A DNA stretch of 26,737 bases from Clostridiales bacterium. GTDB lineage: Bacteria; Bacillota; Clostridia; Christensenellales; Aristaeellaceae. Of the stretch, positions 7,731-14,979 are shown one piece after another (the first letter of the stretch is position 1; each line of letters begins with the position of its first letter). The stretch is taken from NCBI GenBank assembly GCA_004556545.1, contig SFGO01000057.1, forward strand, positions 1 through 26,737. Reading direction: 5' to 3'. The notes under the pieces were generated by a model, which was not told the DNA's origin, did no database searches, and saw nothing but the letters and a program-made list of their open reading frames with translations. The position numbers and the translations under genes are program-made.

Positions 7731-8615
7731 TTATTCGGCGGAGGCGCCGGGAGAATGCGTTTTTCGGTATTCCTGCGGCGAGAGCCCCGTCCATTTGCGG
7801 AACAGCCGGGAAAAATGCTGCTGGCTGGAAATTCCCACATCCATGGCGATTTCCAGCAGGCTCCTGCCGGTGCCGGTCAGGAGCAGCTTCGCCTGTTGGA
7901 TGCGGATGCTCTGCAGGTGTTCATTCATGGTTTTGTTCGTATGCTCCCGGAAAAGCCGGTGCAGATAGGTGGGCTGAATATGAAGCTGATGGGCGATGAC
8001 GGCGGCTGTAAGGGGCTCGGCATAGTCCCGGCGCATGATGGCCAGCGCCTCGGTCACATAGCGGTTGGTGCCGGATGGCTGCGTCTGGTTCTGTTCCAGA
8101 AGGCGGGCTATCTCCAGCATCATCTGGACGCACAGCAAGGAACAGAGCTTTTCCGAATCCCGGTCAATGCCGTCCGCCAGCGGAATGGCCGCCTTCATCA
8201 GGCGGAAAAGGGTGTTGTCCGTATCGTTCAGAACAGCGACCCGCGCGCCTCTTTCCAGCATATGCCGGGTAGCCTCATCCTGCTGGGCGATGGCTCTCAG
8301 CGACGGTGCCCGATCGTCAGACGCTTCATACTGGAATTCAATATTCATCATGCTGCACAATTCGTTGGAAAAACTCATGTTCCAGTGACGAATGCCCGCG
8401 TCCAGCCACACCAGCTGCCGCCTTCCCAGCTCCACCCGGCCCGCTTCGGTTTCGATGCTCATGCCGCCCTCGCAGACGTACATAATCTCGCACAGCGAGT
8501 GGGAGTGATTGACGGCTTCCAGCGTGGTTTTCATCATGTCGGCCCGGTCGTACCAGGAATAGGCCACGGGAACGCAGTCTTTTTCACGGTAGCAGGGATC
8601 AAAGAAGGATTTCAT
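7731..8615 (-). CDS. AraC-family regulator with N-terminal cupin domain
   Basis: A 294-residue transcription factor. The N-terminal half has a cupin-like sugar-sensing region with HSHSLCEIMYV (37-47). The C-terminal AraC DNA-binding domain spans about 187-286, with two helix-turn-helix units: the first around LTAAVIAHQLHIQPTYLHRL, the second around LLEIAMDVGISSQQHFSRLF, closing with the family signature FRKWTGLSPQEYRK. Its ATG overlaps the stop of the preceding AraC gene (ATGA), so the two are co-translated. It is divergent from a carbohydrate ABC importer and is the likely local regulator, probably activating in response to the imported sugar. The ligand is unknown. Confidence 0.93.
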   Translation of the reverse strand: MKSFFDPCYREKDCVPVAYSWYDRADMMKTTLEAVNHSHSLCEIMYVCEGGMSIETEAGRVELGRRQLVWLDAGIRHWNMSFSNELCSMMNIEFQYEASDDRAPSLRAIAQQDEATRHMLERGARVAVLNDTDNTLFRLMKAAIPLADGIDRDSEKLCSLLCVQMMLEIARLLEQNQTQPSGTNRYVTEALAIMRRDYAEPLTAAVIAHQLHIQPTYLHRLFREHTNKTMNEHLQSIRIQQAKLLLTGTGRSLLEIAMDVGISSQQHFSRLFRKWTGLSPQEYRKTHSPGASAE

Positions 8616-9544
8616 AGAATCAATGACTCCCCTTCCCCGCGCTTGGGGGGCAGATCATTGTAATTCGTGGCCATGTCCCCCCGCGTTTTGGTGACAGCGT
8701 AGGAGCGGCGGAATTCCAACGGCGTCATGCCGGTTTTCTGCTTGAAAAGGCGGCTGAAATAGGGCAGGCTGTTCACGCCGCTGAGCGCCGCCACCCGGGA
8801 AGACGGCAGATCGGTGCGCATCAGCAGGGATTTGGCCTTATCCACGCGCAGGTTGGTCAGGTATTCGCCGATGCGCTGTCCCGTTTCCGCCGGAAAAATG
8901 CGGTGCAGATGCCCCACATGTACGCCTGCGGCTGCCGCCACGTCTCTGGTGGTAATATTGCGCATATAATTTTCATGGATGTACGCAAGCGCCGCGCGGA
9001 CGGGCTTTGTGCAGGGCCGTAACCCCGAGGATTCCTCCCGGAGCAGGGCGGCGGTGGCAGCCAGCAGAAAGCAGGCCGCCAGGGTGAGCTGCGCCTCCCG
9101 CTGAGGAGAATCGGACACGGAAAAAGACAGCAGATTCTGCAGAGCCGCCGTGACGGTGGCGCCGCTGTCACAGAAGGCTTCGCACCGGCCCGAGGGCAGA
9201 ATCAGCGAGGAAAGCTGCTGATAGGCGTTTTCCATTTCCCGGCAGCCCCAATGGAAGCATTCGCCCGGTTTGAGCACCAGATCGACCGAGGACAGCGTAA
9301 GCCCCGGGCTTACCTCCGTCAGCTGGTAGGAAAGCGGGCCGGTCAGGAAGGCCATGCGGGGGCCGATTAACGGGAACTTCCTGCCCGATGCATACAGCGA
9401 GCACCCGCCGTTGACCGCGTAGAGCATCCGCATGGTTCCGGCGGCGCACTGACAGGGCTGATCCCCCGGATGAATGGAGGTGGAAAAGGAAGAAAGGGCC
9501 GGATGTACGGCGGAAACTCCGGCATTGCCGTGAATGCGCTCCAT
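8612..9544 (-). CDS. AraC-family regulator
   Basis: A 310-residue regulator whose C-terminal domain (about 185-282) has the AraC double helix-turn-helix, including ITTRDVAAAAGVHVGHLHRIF and SSRVAALSGVNSLPYFSRLF followed by FKQKTGMTPLEFRRSY. The N-terminal half looks like a degenerate cupin sensor. About 28 polar residues follow the domain and overlap the next gene. The start at 9544 follows AAGGAAGG; an 18-codon upstream extension is not needed. Two different AraC proteins in tandem, overlapping by 4 nt, is uncommon and may mean two signals or a heteromeric regulator. The operator candidate at 9701-9771 lies between this gene and the importer. Confidence 0.92.
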   Translation of the reverse strand: MERIHGNAGVSAVHPALSSFSTSIHPGDQPCQCAAGTMRMLYAVNGGCSLYASGRKFPLIGPRMAFLTGPLSYQLTEVSPGLTLSSVDLVLKPGECFHWGCREMENAYQQLSSLILPSGRCEAFCDSGATVTAALQNLLSFSVSDSPQREAQLTLAACFLLAATAALLREESSGLRPCTKPVRAALAYIHENYMRNITTRDVAAAAGVHVGHLHRIFPAETGQRIGEYLTNLRVDKAKSLLMRTDLPSSRVAALSGVNSLPYFSRLFKQKTGMTPLEFRRSYAVTKTRGDMATNYNDLPPKRGEGESLIL

Positions 9545-9700
9545 TGAAAGCCTTCCTTTCTGCCGCAAACGGCCGGTCGGGAGCGAACATGGAACCATCT
9601 GTCATTCAAAAGAGCTTGTACAAAGTGCCTTTATTGTAAAAGAAAGGCGGCTTTCATGCAAGAAGCCAAAGCATACATTTGTGATGAAATGATTGTATTA

Positions 9701-9771
9701 TTCTCGCATTATAAGGCGAAGTCCTGTTTTCTGTGGTCAAAAAACGTTCAGATTTTACCTTTATGCGAGAA
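9701..9771. promoter_or_regulatory. Candidate AraC operator: spaced inverted repeat
   Basis: TTCTCGCAT (9701-9709) and its exact complement ATGCGAGAA (9763-9771) form an inverted pair. Similarity extends outward (TTCTCGCATTATAAGG against CTTTATGCGAGAA). Centres are 62 bp apart, close to six helical turns, which fits dimer binding or looping by an AraC-type regulator. The rest of the gene-free stretch 9545-9869 is AT-rich with no other clear element. Confidence 0.5.
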
Positions 9772-9820
9772 AATTATATTCATTTAGATAGTATCGGTGC
9801 AGAATTGTAATGTGTGATCG

Positions 9821-9829
9821 TGCTAGAAT
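9821..9829 (+). promoter_or_regulatory. Extended -10 promoter of the sugar importer
   Basis: TGCTAGAAT is a TGn extended -10 with one mismatch to TATAAT. No good -35 sits at 17 bp, as expected for an activator-dependent promoter. The implied transcript start near 9836 is about 17 nt before the AAGGAGG (9853-9859). TTTTAC-N16-TATATT (about 9753-9780) is an alternative that overlaps the operator. Confidence 0.45.
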
Positions 9830-9869
9830 AAGTCAACATCAAAAAACCAAACAAGGAGGTTCTTCCAAC

Positions 9870-11093
9870 ATGCGTAAATTTCTGGCAGCCCTGTTGACCC
9901 TTTGTCTGGCCCTGACGCTGGTTGCGCCCATCGCCATGGCAGAAGAAAAAGTGACCATCACCTTCGCCTTCTGGGATACCAATCAGGAACCCGGCATGAA
10001 GGCCATCGCGGAAGCCTATATGGCTGAGCATCCCAACGTGACGGTGGAAACTCAGGTAACGCCCTGGTCTGAATACTGGACCAAGCTGGAAGCGGCCGCT
10101 CAGGGCGGCGCACTGCCGGACGTGTTCTGGATGCACTCCAACCAGTTCTTCAAGTATGTGTCCGCCGGCATGCTGCTGGATCTGACCGATTTGAACCTGG
10201 ACTACACTCCCTATCCGGAAGGCATTACCGCGCTGTATCATTATGAAGACAAGCAGTGGGCCGTGCCGAAGGATTACGACACCATCGCCCTGGCCTACAA
10301 CAAGGAACTGTTTGATAAGGCCGGCATCGCCTACCCCGATGATACCTGGACCTGGGACACCCTGCGGGAAACCGCCAAGAAGCTGACCGATGCTGAAAAC
10401 GGCATCTATGGCTTCGGCGCGCCCAACGACACCCAGAGCGGCTACTACAACTTCGTGTATCAGAACGGCGGCTTCATCTTTGAAGACGGCAAGTCCGGTT
10501 TCGATCAGGAAGCAACGCAGGAAGCCATCCAGACTTGGGCCGACCTGATGCTGAAGGACGGCGTGTCCCCCTCGCTGGAATCCTTCACCGATATGGGCAA
10601 CGACGACCAGTTCCAGGCCGGCAAGGTGGCCATGGTGTTCGTCGGCAGCTGGATGATGAGCGCTTACACCAACAACGAATTCATTAAGGATAAGTTCGAC
10701 GTGGCCGTTCTGCCTCAGGGCAAGCAACGCGCTTCCATCTACAACGGTCTGGGCTACTCGGGCGCCTACAATACCGCCAACCCCGAGATCGTGAAGGACT
10801 TCATCGCCTTCTGCGGCAGCGAGCAGGCCAATATCCTGCAGGCCCAGAACAAGGCCGCCATCCCCGCTTATAAGGGCACCGAGCATTACTTCACCGATCT
10901 GTTCACCAACCTGAACATCGCCTGCTATACCGAGATGATCGAGTACGGCGTGCAGTTCCCCTTCTCTCCCAACAAGAGCCTGTGGGAAGGCACCGAAACC
11001 GAATTGATGACCTCCGCCTACACGGGTGAAATGACCTTCGCGGAAGCCTGCAATCAGCTTCACGAAACCATCACGGAGATCGAAGAAGAATAA
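9870..11093 (+). CDS. Carbohydrate ABC transporter substrate-binding protein (family 1)
   Basis: A 407-residue extracytoplasmic sugar-binding protein that captures a sugar or oligosaccharide and hands it to the two permeases downstream. The signal peptide (1-24) ends APIAMA before EEKVTITFAFWD, the usual first strand of family 1 binding proteins. The body has typical landmarks such as LPDVFWMHSNQ, a VPKDYDT segment and KVAMVFVGSWMM. No lipobox cysteine follows the hydrophobic core, although Gram-positive binding proteins are normally lipoproteins. AAGGAGG at 9853-9859 fixes the start. Codon use looks strongly optimised compared with the permeases, consistent with high expression. The substrate cannot be told from sequence. 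Confidence 0.93.
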   Translation: MRKFLAALLTLCLALTLVAPIAMAEEKVTITFAFWDTNQEPGMKAIAEAYMAEHPNVTVETQVTPWSEYWTKLEAAAQGGALPDVFWMHSNQFFKYVSAGMLLDLTDLNLDYTPYPEGITALYHYEDKQWAVPKDYDTIALAYNKELFDKAGIAYPDDTWTWDTLRETAKKLTDAENGIYGFGAPNDTQSGYYNFVYQNGGFIFEDGKSGFDQEATQEAIQTWADLMLKDGVSPSLESFTDMGNDDQFQAGKVAMVFVGSWMMSAYTNNEFIKDKFDVAVLPQGKQRASIYNGLGYSGAYNTANPEIVKDFIAFCGSEQANILQAQNKAAIPAYKGTEHYFTDLFTNLNIACYTEMIEYGVQFPFSPNKSLWEGTETELMTSAYTGEMTFAEACNQLHETITEIEEE

Positions 11094-11112
11094 TCGTTCC
11101 CGATGAAAGCAG

Positions 11113-11135
11113 GGGGAGGCCCTTCGGGCCTCCCC
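11113..11135 (+). terminator. Strong hairpin after the binding-protein gene
   Basis: GGGGAGGCCC-TTC-GGGCCTCCCC is a perfect 10-bp stem without a T-run, about 20 nt after the stop. It is more likely a 3'-end stabiliser or partial attenuator than a full terminator, giving more binding protein than permease, as known in other sugar ABC operons. Confidence 0.7.
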
Positions 11136-11137
11136 AC

Positions 11138-11269
11138 AGCCTGTCGAAAAACCCCAAGTTGGCCGTCAGCGCCCGCAAACAGCGCTACGCTGGTTTGCGG
11201 GGAAAGTGCTGCGGCACAAGGATTAGGGGCTCTGCCCCTATAACCCCGGCAGGAGGCAGTGCCTCTCCT
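11138..11269 (+). repeat. Hairpin-rich intergenic element between binding protein and permease
   Basis: About 130 bp made almost wholly of hairpins: CCCGCAAAC...GTTTGCGGG with an AGCG/CGCT inner stem (11172-11201), GTGC-TGCG-GCAC (11206-11217), AGGGGC-TCT-GCCCCT (11225-11239) and GAGGC-AGT-GCCTC (11253-11265). It looks like a mobile or interspersed intergenic repeat dropped into the operon, of a different family from the window-end arrays. It also carries the AGGAGG (11251-11256) that serves the first permease gene. Confidence 0.7.
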
Positions 11270-12196
11270 TTGAGCGAACGAATTATTCAAGCGGATCTTC
11301 GGAGCGCCAGAAAGCCCTTTCGCTTCAAATCCGACTGGGGCTGGGCCTATCTATTGATAGCGCCTACGATTATCGGGCTTCTCATTCTCAATATTTATCC
11401 TTTTTTTGAAACCATCATTCTAAGTCTGCAAAAATCTCAGGGCTTGGGGCCGGTGAAATTCGTAGGCCTGAAAAATTATCAAAAATTGCTCTCTGATAAG
11501 CAAATTTGGCAGTCCACTGTCAACACGCTTTATTATATGCTGCTGACTGTGCCGGTGGGCGTTTTTTTAGCACTGATTTTGGCCGTTCTGCTGAATACCA
11601 AAATTCGCGGCCGGGATGTTTACCGCGCCATTTATTTCCTGCCCATGGTAGCGGCCCCCGCTGCGGTGGCTATGGTGTGGAAGTGGATTTTCAACGCGGA
11701 AGCGGGCATCCTGAATCAGTTCCTTGTCCTGTTTGGCGTAGGACGGATTAACTGGCTTTCCGATCCCAATACAGCCCTGCTTTCCTGCGCCATCATCGGC
11801 ATCTGGAGCGCCGTGGGCTACGATCTGGTGTTGATTCTGGCGGGCCTGCAATCCATCCCGACTTCTTATTACGAAGCCAGCGAAATTGACGGCGCCAACG
11901 CCGTACAGCGTTTCTTCCATGTGACCGTGCCGCTTATCAGTCCCACGTTATTTTTTGTGGTGATGATGCGCATGATGAATTCCGTCAAGCAGTTCGATAC
12001 CATTTATCTGCTGATTAAATCCAACAATCCCGCCTATAAAAAGGGCGTGACCCTGATGGTGCTGTTTTACCGCGAGGCCTTTGAAAAGTTTAACAAGGGC
12101 TACGCTTCCGCCATCGTCCTGTTCAGCTTCGTGATCATCATGGTTTTTACGGCGCTGCAGTTCATAGCGGAAAAGAAAATGGTTCATTATGAATAA
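11270..12196 (+). CDS. Carbohydrate ABC transporter permease (MalF/UgpA type)
   Basis: A 308-residue inner-membrane permease with six or so hydrophobic segments (about 24-48, 88-108, 120-140, 165-192, 220-236, 279-300). The EAA loop that contacts the ATPase begins at 202 (EASEIDGAN) and ends near 222 (VPL). I chose the TTG at 11270: it gives a normal N-terminus ahead of the first membrane helix. The open frame runs further upstream but there translates the intergenic hairpin element. AGGAGG lies 13 nt before this TTG, rather far, and inside a hairpin, so translation may be weak or regulated. It pairs with the next permease; no ATPase gene is nearby, implying a shared MsmK/UgpC-type ATPase elsewhere. 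Confidence 0.9.
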   Translation: MSERIIQADLRSARKPFRFKSDWGWAYLLIAPTIIGLLILNIYPFFETIILSLQKSQGLGPVKFVGLKNYQKLLSDKQIWQSTVNTLYYMLLTVPVGVFLALILAVLLNTKIRGRDVYRAIYFLPMVAAPAAVAMVWKWIFNAEAGILNQFLVLFGVGRINWLSDPNTALLSCAIIGIWSAVGYDLVLILAGLQSIPTSYYEASEIDGANAVQRFFHVTVPLISPTLFFVVMMRMMNSVKQFDTIYLLIKSNNPAYKKGVTLMVLFYREAFEKFNKGYASAIVLFSFVIIMVFTALQFIAEKKMVHYE

Positions 12197-12214
12197 GAAG
12201 GGGGCGTAGGAAAA

Positions 12215-13066
12215 ATGACTGCCGTTGCTGCGAAGCATAAATACACTTATCGTTCCCGCGCCAAATTCTGGGTGCATCTGGTATTGATGATTGGCTCTAT
12301 TCTGATGATTTTCCCCTTCATTTGGACGATTCTCACGTCTTTCAAAACGCAGGGCGAGGCCATCATGATTCCGCCTATCTTTTTTCCCAGCCATTGGAAT
12401 TTTGACAGCTACAAAGAGGTGCTGCGCACCCTGCCCTTTGATGCGCTCTATCTGAATACGCTGGTTTTGATCTTCTGGCGCGTCATCTGTGCGTCGGTGT
12501 TTTCCTCCATGGCTGGCTATGCCTTTGCCAAGCTGGATTTCCCGTTGAAAAAGCCTCTTTTCTTTATCATTCTGACCCAGCTGATGCTGCCGGGACAGGT
12601 GTTTATTATTCCTCAGTACCTGATGCTGTCCTCTCTGAATCAGCTGAATACCATCTTTGCTTTGGTTTTCCCGGGCTTGGTCAGCGCCTTTGGCACCTTC
12701 TTCCTGCGTCAGTTCTATATGAGCCTGCCCAACGATCTGGCCGAAGCGGCCAAGCTGGACGGCTGCAATGTGATGCAGACCTTTGTATGGGTGATGGCTC
12801 CCCTGACCAAAACCGCCGTCATGGCGCTGGCTGTGTTCACCGCTCTTTTTGCCTACAGCGATATGATGTGGCCGTTAATCGTGAACATGAACATTGACAA
12901 GATGACGCTGGCAGCGGGTATCAGCTCCCTGCAGGGGCAGCATTCCACCAACTATCCCGTCATGATGGCAGGCTCGGCGCTGGCCATGATCCCCATGCTG
13001 GCCATTTATCTGATTTTCCAGAAGCAGTTCATCGAAGGCATTGCGCTTACCGGTACAAAGGCGTAA
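12215..13066 (+). CDS. Carbohydrate ABC transporter permease (MalG/UgpE type)
   Basis: A 283-residue second permease of the importer. It starts with a short basic cytoplasmic end, has a first helix at about 19-41, and carries the EAA loop from 177 (EAAKLDGCN) to about 197 (APL), as in MalG/UgpE proteins. It ends with the short basic-polar tail usual for this family. ATG at 12215 lies 18 nt after the previous stop and follows a G-rich weak ribosome binding site (AAGAAGGGGGCG). With the first permease it forms the heterodimeric channel for the sugar bound by the upstream binding protein. A hairpin terminator follows. Confidence 0.93.
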   Translation: MTAVAAKHKYTYRSRAKFWVHLVLMIGSILMIFPFIWTILTSFKTQGEAIMIPPIFFPSHWNFDSYKEVLRTLPFDALYLNTLVLIFWRVICASVFSSMAGYAFAKLDFPLKKPLFFIILTQLMLPGQVFIIPQYLMLSSLNQLNTIFALVFPGLVSAFGTFFLRQFYMSLPNDLAEAAKLDGCNVMQTFVWVMAPLTKTAVMALAVFTALFAYSDMMWPLIVNMNIDKMTLAAGISSLQGQHSTNYPVMMAGSALAMIPMLAIYLIFQKQFIEGIALTGTKA

Positions 13067-13132
13067 GCCCGTCTGATTGGTTCCGGCTCCGTTTCGTTCC
13101 TTGAAATCACGGTTTCTTTGTTTTCAGCCCAA

Positions 13133-13186
13133 GGCCCGGTTCGTTTTTCACGGCTTCTGCTGCGGAAAACGAACCGGGCTTTGCTT
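13133..13186 (+). terminator. Rho-independent terminator after the sugar importer
   Basis: GCCCGGTTCGTTTT (13134-13147) pairs perfectly over 14 bp with AAAACGAACCGGGC (13166-13179), followed by the short, imperfect T-tract TTTGCTTT. It lies between convergent genes, so it may also protect the DUF4363 transcript on the other strand. Confidence 0.78.
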
Positions 13187-13189
13187 TGG

Positions 13190-13573
13190 TTACAGAATAT
13201 TTTCCCAGTAGGGGAAGTCGCTCTGCTCCACGTCGCGCAGCGCGTCTTCCAGTTCATCCAAAGCCTGAAAGGTTTCCACATCCCACTGACGTTCCAGCGC
13301 CGTGGCCAGCTCCACCATGGCCGCGCTGACGGCCCGGGTGTGGTGGTGGCTGATAAGATAATTGAGCCATACCGCGTCGTGCTGCCATTTCGCGTGAAGA
13401 TAGCGCTGTTCGTCGTAGGCCTGCGCCTGCCGGCCGCCGTCCGCCAGCTCCCGGATCAGGCGGACGGAATCCAGATACTTTCGGGCGACCTGCTGCTGAG
13501 AAACGTCCATCCAGATCCCAAGCGAAAGACAGAGCACCAGAATCACGGTAATCAGAATCACGGAACGGCGCAT
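13190..13573 (-). CDS. DUF4363-family small membrane-anchored protein
   Basis: A 127-residue protein with one N-terminal membrane segment (about 3-22) and a helical extracytoplasmic part with a conserved-looking W-x-x-L-x-H-H-H block (about 69-77). This size, the MRRSVILITVILVL start and its place directly after a DUF421 gene match the DUF4363 family of clostridial spore formers, whose biochemical role is unknown. The start overlaps the DUF421 stop (TAATG) and is preceded by GGGAGGTG, so the two are translationally coupled. It is the last gene behind the sigma-G-type promoter at 14931-14960. Confidence 0.8.
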   Translation of the reverse strand: MRRSVILITVILVLCLSLGIWMDVSQQQVARKYLDSVRLIRELADGGRQAQAYDEQRYLHAKWQHDAVWLNYLISHHHTRAVSAAMVELATALERQWDVETFQALDELEDALRDVEQSDFPYWENIL

Positions 13574-14295
13574 TACCACTTCACCTCCCCGGCGGAAAGC
13601 GTCTGTCGCCGCTTGGGCGGCTCGCCCCGGAAACCGTGAACGCTCATCACGCCGTCCGTGTCGATATAGCACAGAAGCACCTGCCGGATCTCCGAAAAGC
13701 CCAGCTCGCCGAGCTGCTTTTGCAGCCAGCTTTCATCCTTCCCCAATAGGGGAAGATTGTTCCGTTCCAGCTGCCCGTCCAGAATCAGGGTCAGCGGAAC
13801 GCCCTCGTAGCCGGTCGGCAGCTTCATGTCCTCCGGGGTGACGGGACGCTTGCGGGCGGTGGGAAACACGCTCAGCTTGCCGCTGGTTTCCATGATGGCG
13901 GTGCCCACCTCCGTGGGGGAAAGCACGCCGCCGGTGCGCAGCTCTTCCAGCAGATCGTTTAAGTTAAAGCACAGCTTTTCCAACGCCTGATAGTCGATGC
14001 GTCCGTCGCGGATGATGATCGTGGGCGAGCCGCTGAAAAAGCGGCGCATCTTCTGGCTTTTCAGCGACAGCAGCGAAAAGATCTGATGCAGCATGACCAG
14101 CGCCGCCATGGGCACCACGCCCCGCCACAGGGGCGTATCCAGACTTTCCATGGGCGTGGCGGCCAGATCGGCGATCATGATGGCGATGACCAGCTCAAAG
14201 GGCTGCAGCTGGCCGACCTGCCGCTTGCCCATCAGCCGCAGGGCGCAGACCGCCAGACAGACTAACAGAACGCTGCGGATAAAAACAGTCAGCAT
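13573..14295 (-). CDS. DUF421 (YetF-type) membrane protein
   Basis: A 240-residue protein with three N-terminal membrane helices (about 4-20, 33-50, 57-76) and a C-terminal soluble DUF421 domain. Family landmarks are LMGKRQVGQLQPFELV (21-36) and the GSPTIIIRDGRID strand (89-101). DUF421 proteins include Bacillus YetF and the 2Duf-type proteins linked to the inner membrane and heat resistance of spores; the mechanism is not established. The start at 14295 comes 3 nt after the BofC-like stop. With DUF4363 downstream and a BofC-like gene upstream, a role in the spore membrane is the best reading. Confidence 0.88.
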   Translation of the reverse strand: MLTVFIRSVLLVCLAVCALRLMGKRQVGQLQPFELVIAIMIADLAATPMESLDTPLWRGVVPMAALVMLHQIFSLLSLKSQKMRRFFSGSPTIIIRDGRIDYQALEKLCFNLNDLLEELRTGGVLSPTEVGTAIMETSGKLSVFPTARKRPVTPEDMKLPTGYEGVPLTLILDGQLERNNLPLLGKDESWLQKQLGELGFSEIRQVLLCYIDTDGVMSVHGFRGEPPKRRQTLSAGEVKW

Positions 14296-14298
14296 GGC

Positions 14299-14868
14299 TC
14301 AGCTCTCCATATTTTCCAGCCAGGCTTCCAGCTCTTCCGGCGTGGAAAAGCCCAGCCCGTCCTGCACTTCCTCCTGCGCCGCGGCAGGCAGGGCGGAAAG
14401 GGAAACCGACAGCTCGCTGACCAGTGCCAGCGCGTCGCCGTATTTGTTTTCGTAGATGCACAGCGTTCCTCCCGCGTTGGGCATGAGCACCTGATGGTCG
14501 GGGCAGAACAGCGGCACCTGCCGTTCCATCCGCAGGGCCTTGGGAGAAAACTCCGTGATGCGCCATTCGGGGTAGAGAGGCTGAATTTCCTCCAGCGTCT
14601 TGCCGTACAGCTCCACCGGGGCGGTAACGCGGCGCGTCACTACATGCTCGCAGCGGGTGTAGCTGAGGCGCTGAAACAGCTCCGCGCCGTCTTCCAGCCG
14701 GGCGGCCTGATCCGCCGCAGCGCTTTGCAGCTGTTCCTCCTGCGCCGGGGCCAGACTTTCACTGGGCCACAGCAGCGCGACCGCAGCGGCGATCAGCAGC
14801 ACCGCCGCGCCCACCAGCCACATGGGACTGCGAAAGGGCTGTTTTTTTCCATAAAAATCGTCCTTCAT
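14299..14868 (-). CDS. BofC-like membrane-anchored protein
   Basis: A 189-residue protein with one membrane segment (about 16-34) and an extracytoplasmic domain. The region from about 95 to 150 (YPEWRITEFSPKALRMERQV, then FCPDHQVLMPNAGGTLCIYENKYG) resembles the C-terminal domain of BofC, the forespore intermembrane protein that restrains a sporulation signalling protease in Bacillus. The final helix GFSTPEELEAWLENME also fits. Overall similarity is my recognition from pattern, not a search. The start at 14868 follows GGAG. Support comes from the promoter: BofC is a sigma-G gene in Bacillus, and a close sigma-G match lies upstream here. Confidence 0.6.
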   Translation of the reverse strand: MKDDFYGKKQPFRSPMWLVGAAVLLIAAAVALLWPSESLAPAQEEQLQSAAADQAARLEDGAELFQRLSYTRCEHVVTRRVTAPVELYGKTLEEIQPLYPEWRITEFSPKALRMERQVPLFCPDHQVLMPNAGGTLCIYENKYGDALALVSELSVSLSALPAAAQEEVQDGLGFSTPEELEAWLENMES

Positions 14869-14930
14869 CTTTTCTGCTCCTTTCCCCGGAAGGGGCCGTC
14901 TGCCTTGTTCTGCATGGACATGGCACCCTC

Positions 14931-14960
14931 TAGTATGACGGGGAAAAGAGGAAAATATGA
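14931..14960 (-). promoter_or_regulatory. Sigma-G (forespore)-type promoter
   Basis: On the minus strand TCATA (14956-14960), exactly 18 bases, then CATACTA (14931-14937). The Bacillus sigma-G consensus is GHATR-N18-CATWMTA, so the -10 is a full match, the spacing exact and the -35 four of five. It sits about 60 nt before the BofC-like start. A sigma-F overlap is possible because the two factors share -10 preferences. Confidence 0.65.
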
Positions 14961-14979
14961 AGGACGGTTTTTCTTTATT

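Noticed and set aside
9780..11063. 427-codon minus-strand frame opposite the sugar-binding protein
   Set aside because: The plus strand has a signal peptide, family 1 motifs and AAGGAGG; the antisense frame has none.
11159..11269. Longer N-terminus for the first permease starting at TTG 11159
   Set aside because: It would translate the hairpin element into Arg/Gly-rich sequence not seen in MalF-type permeases; TTG 11270 with AGGAGG upstream is preferred.
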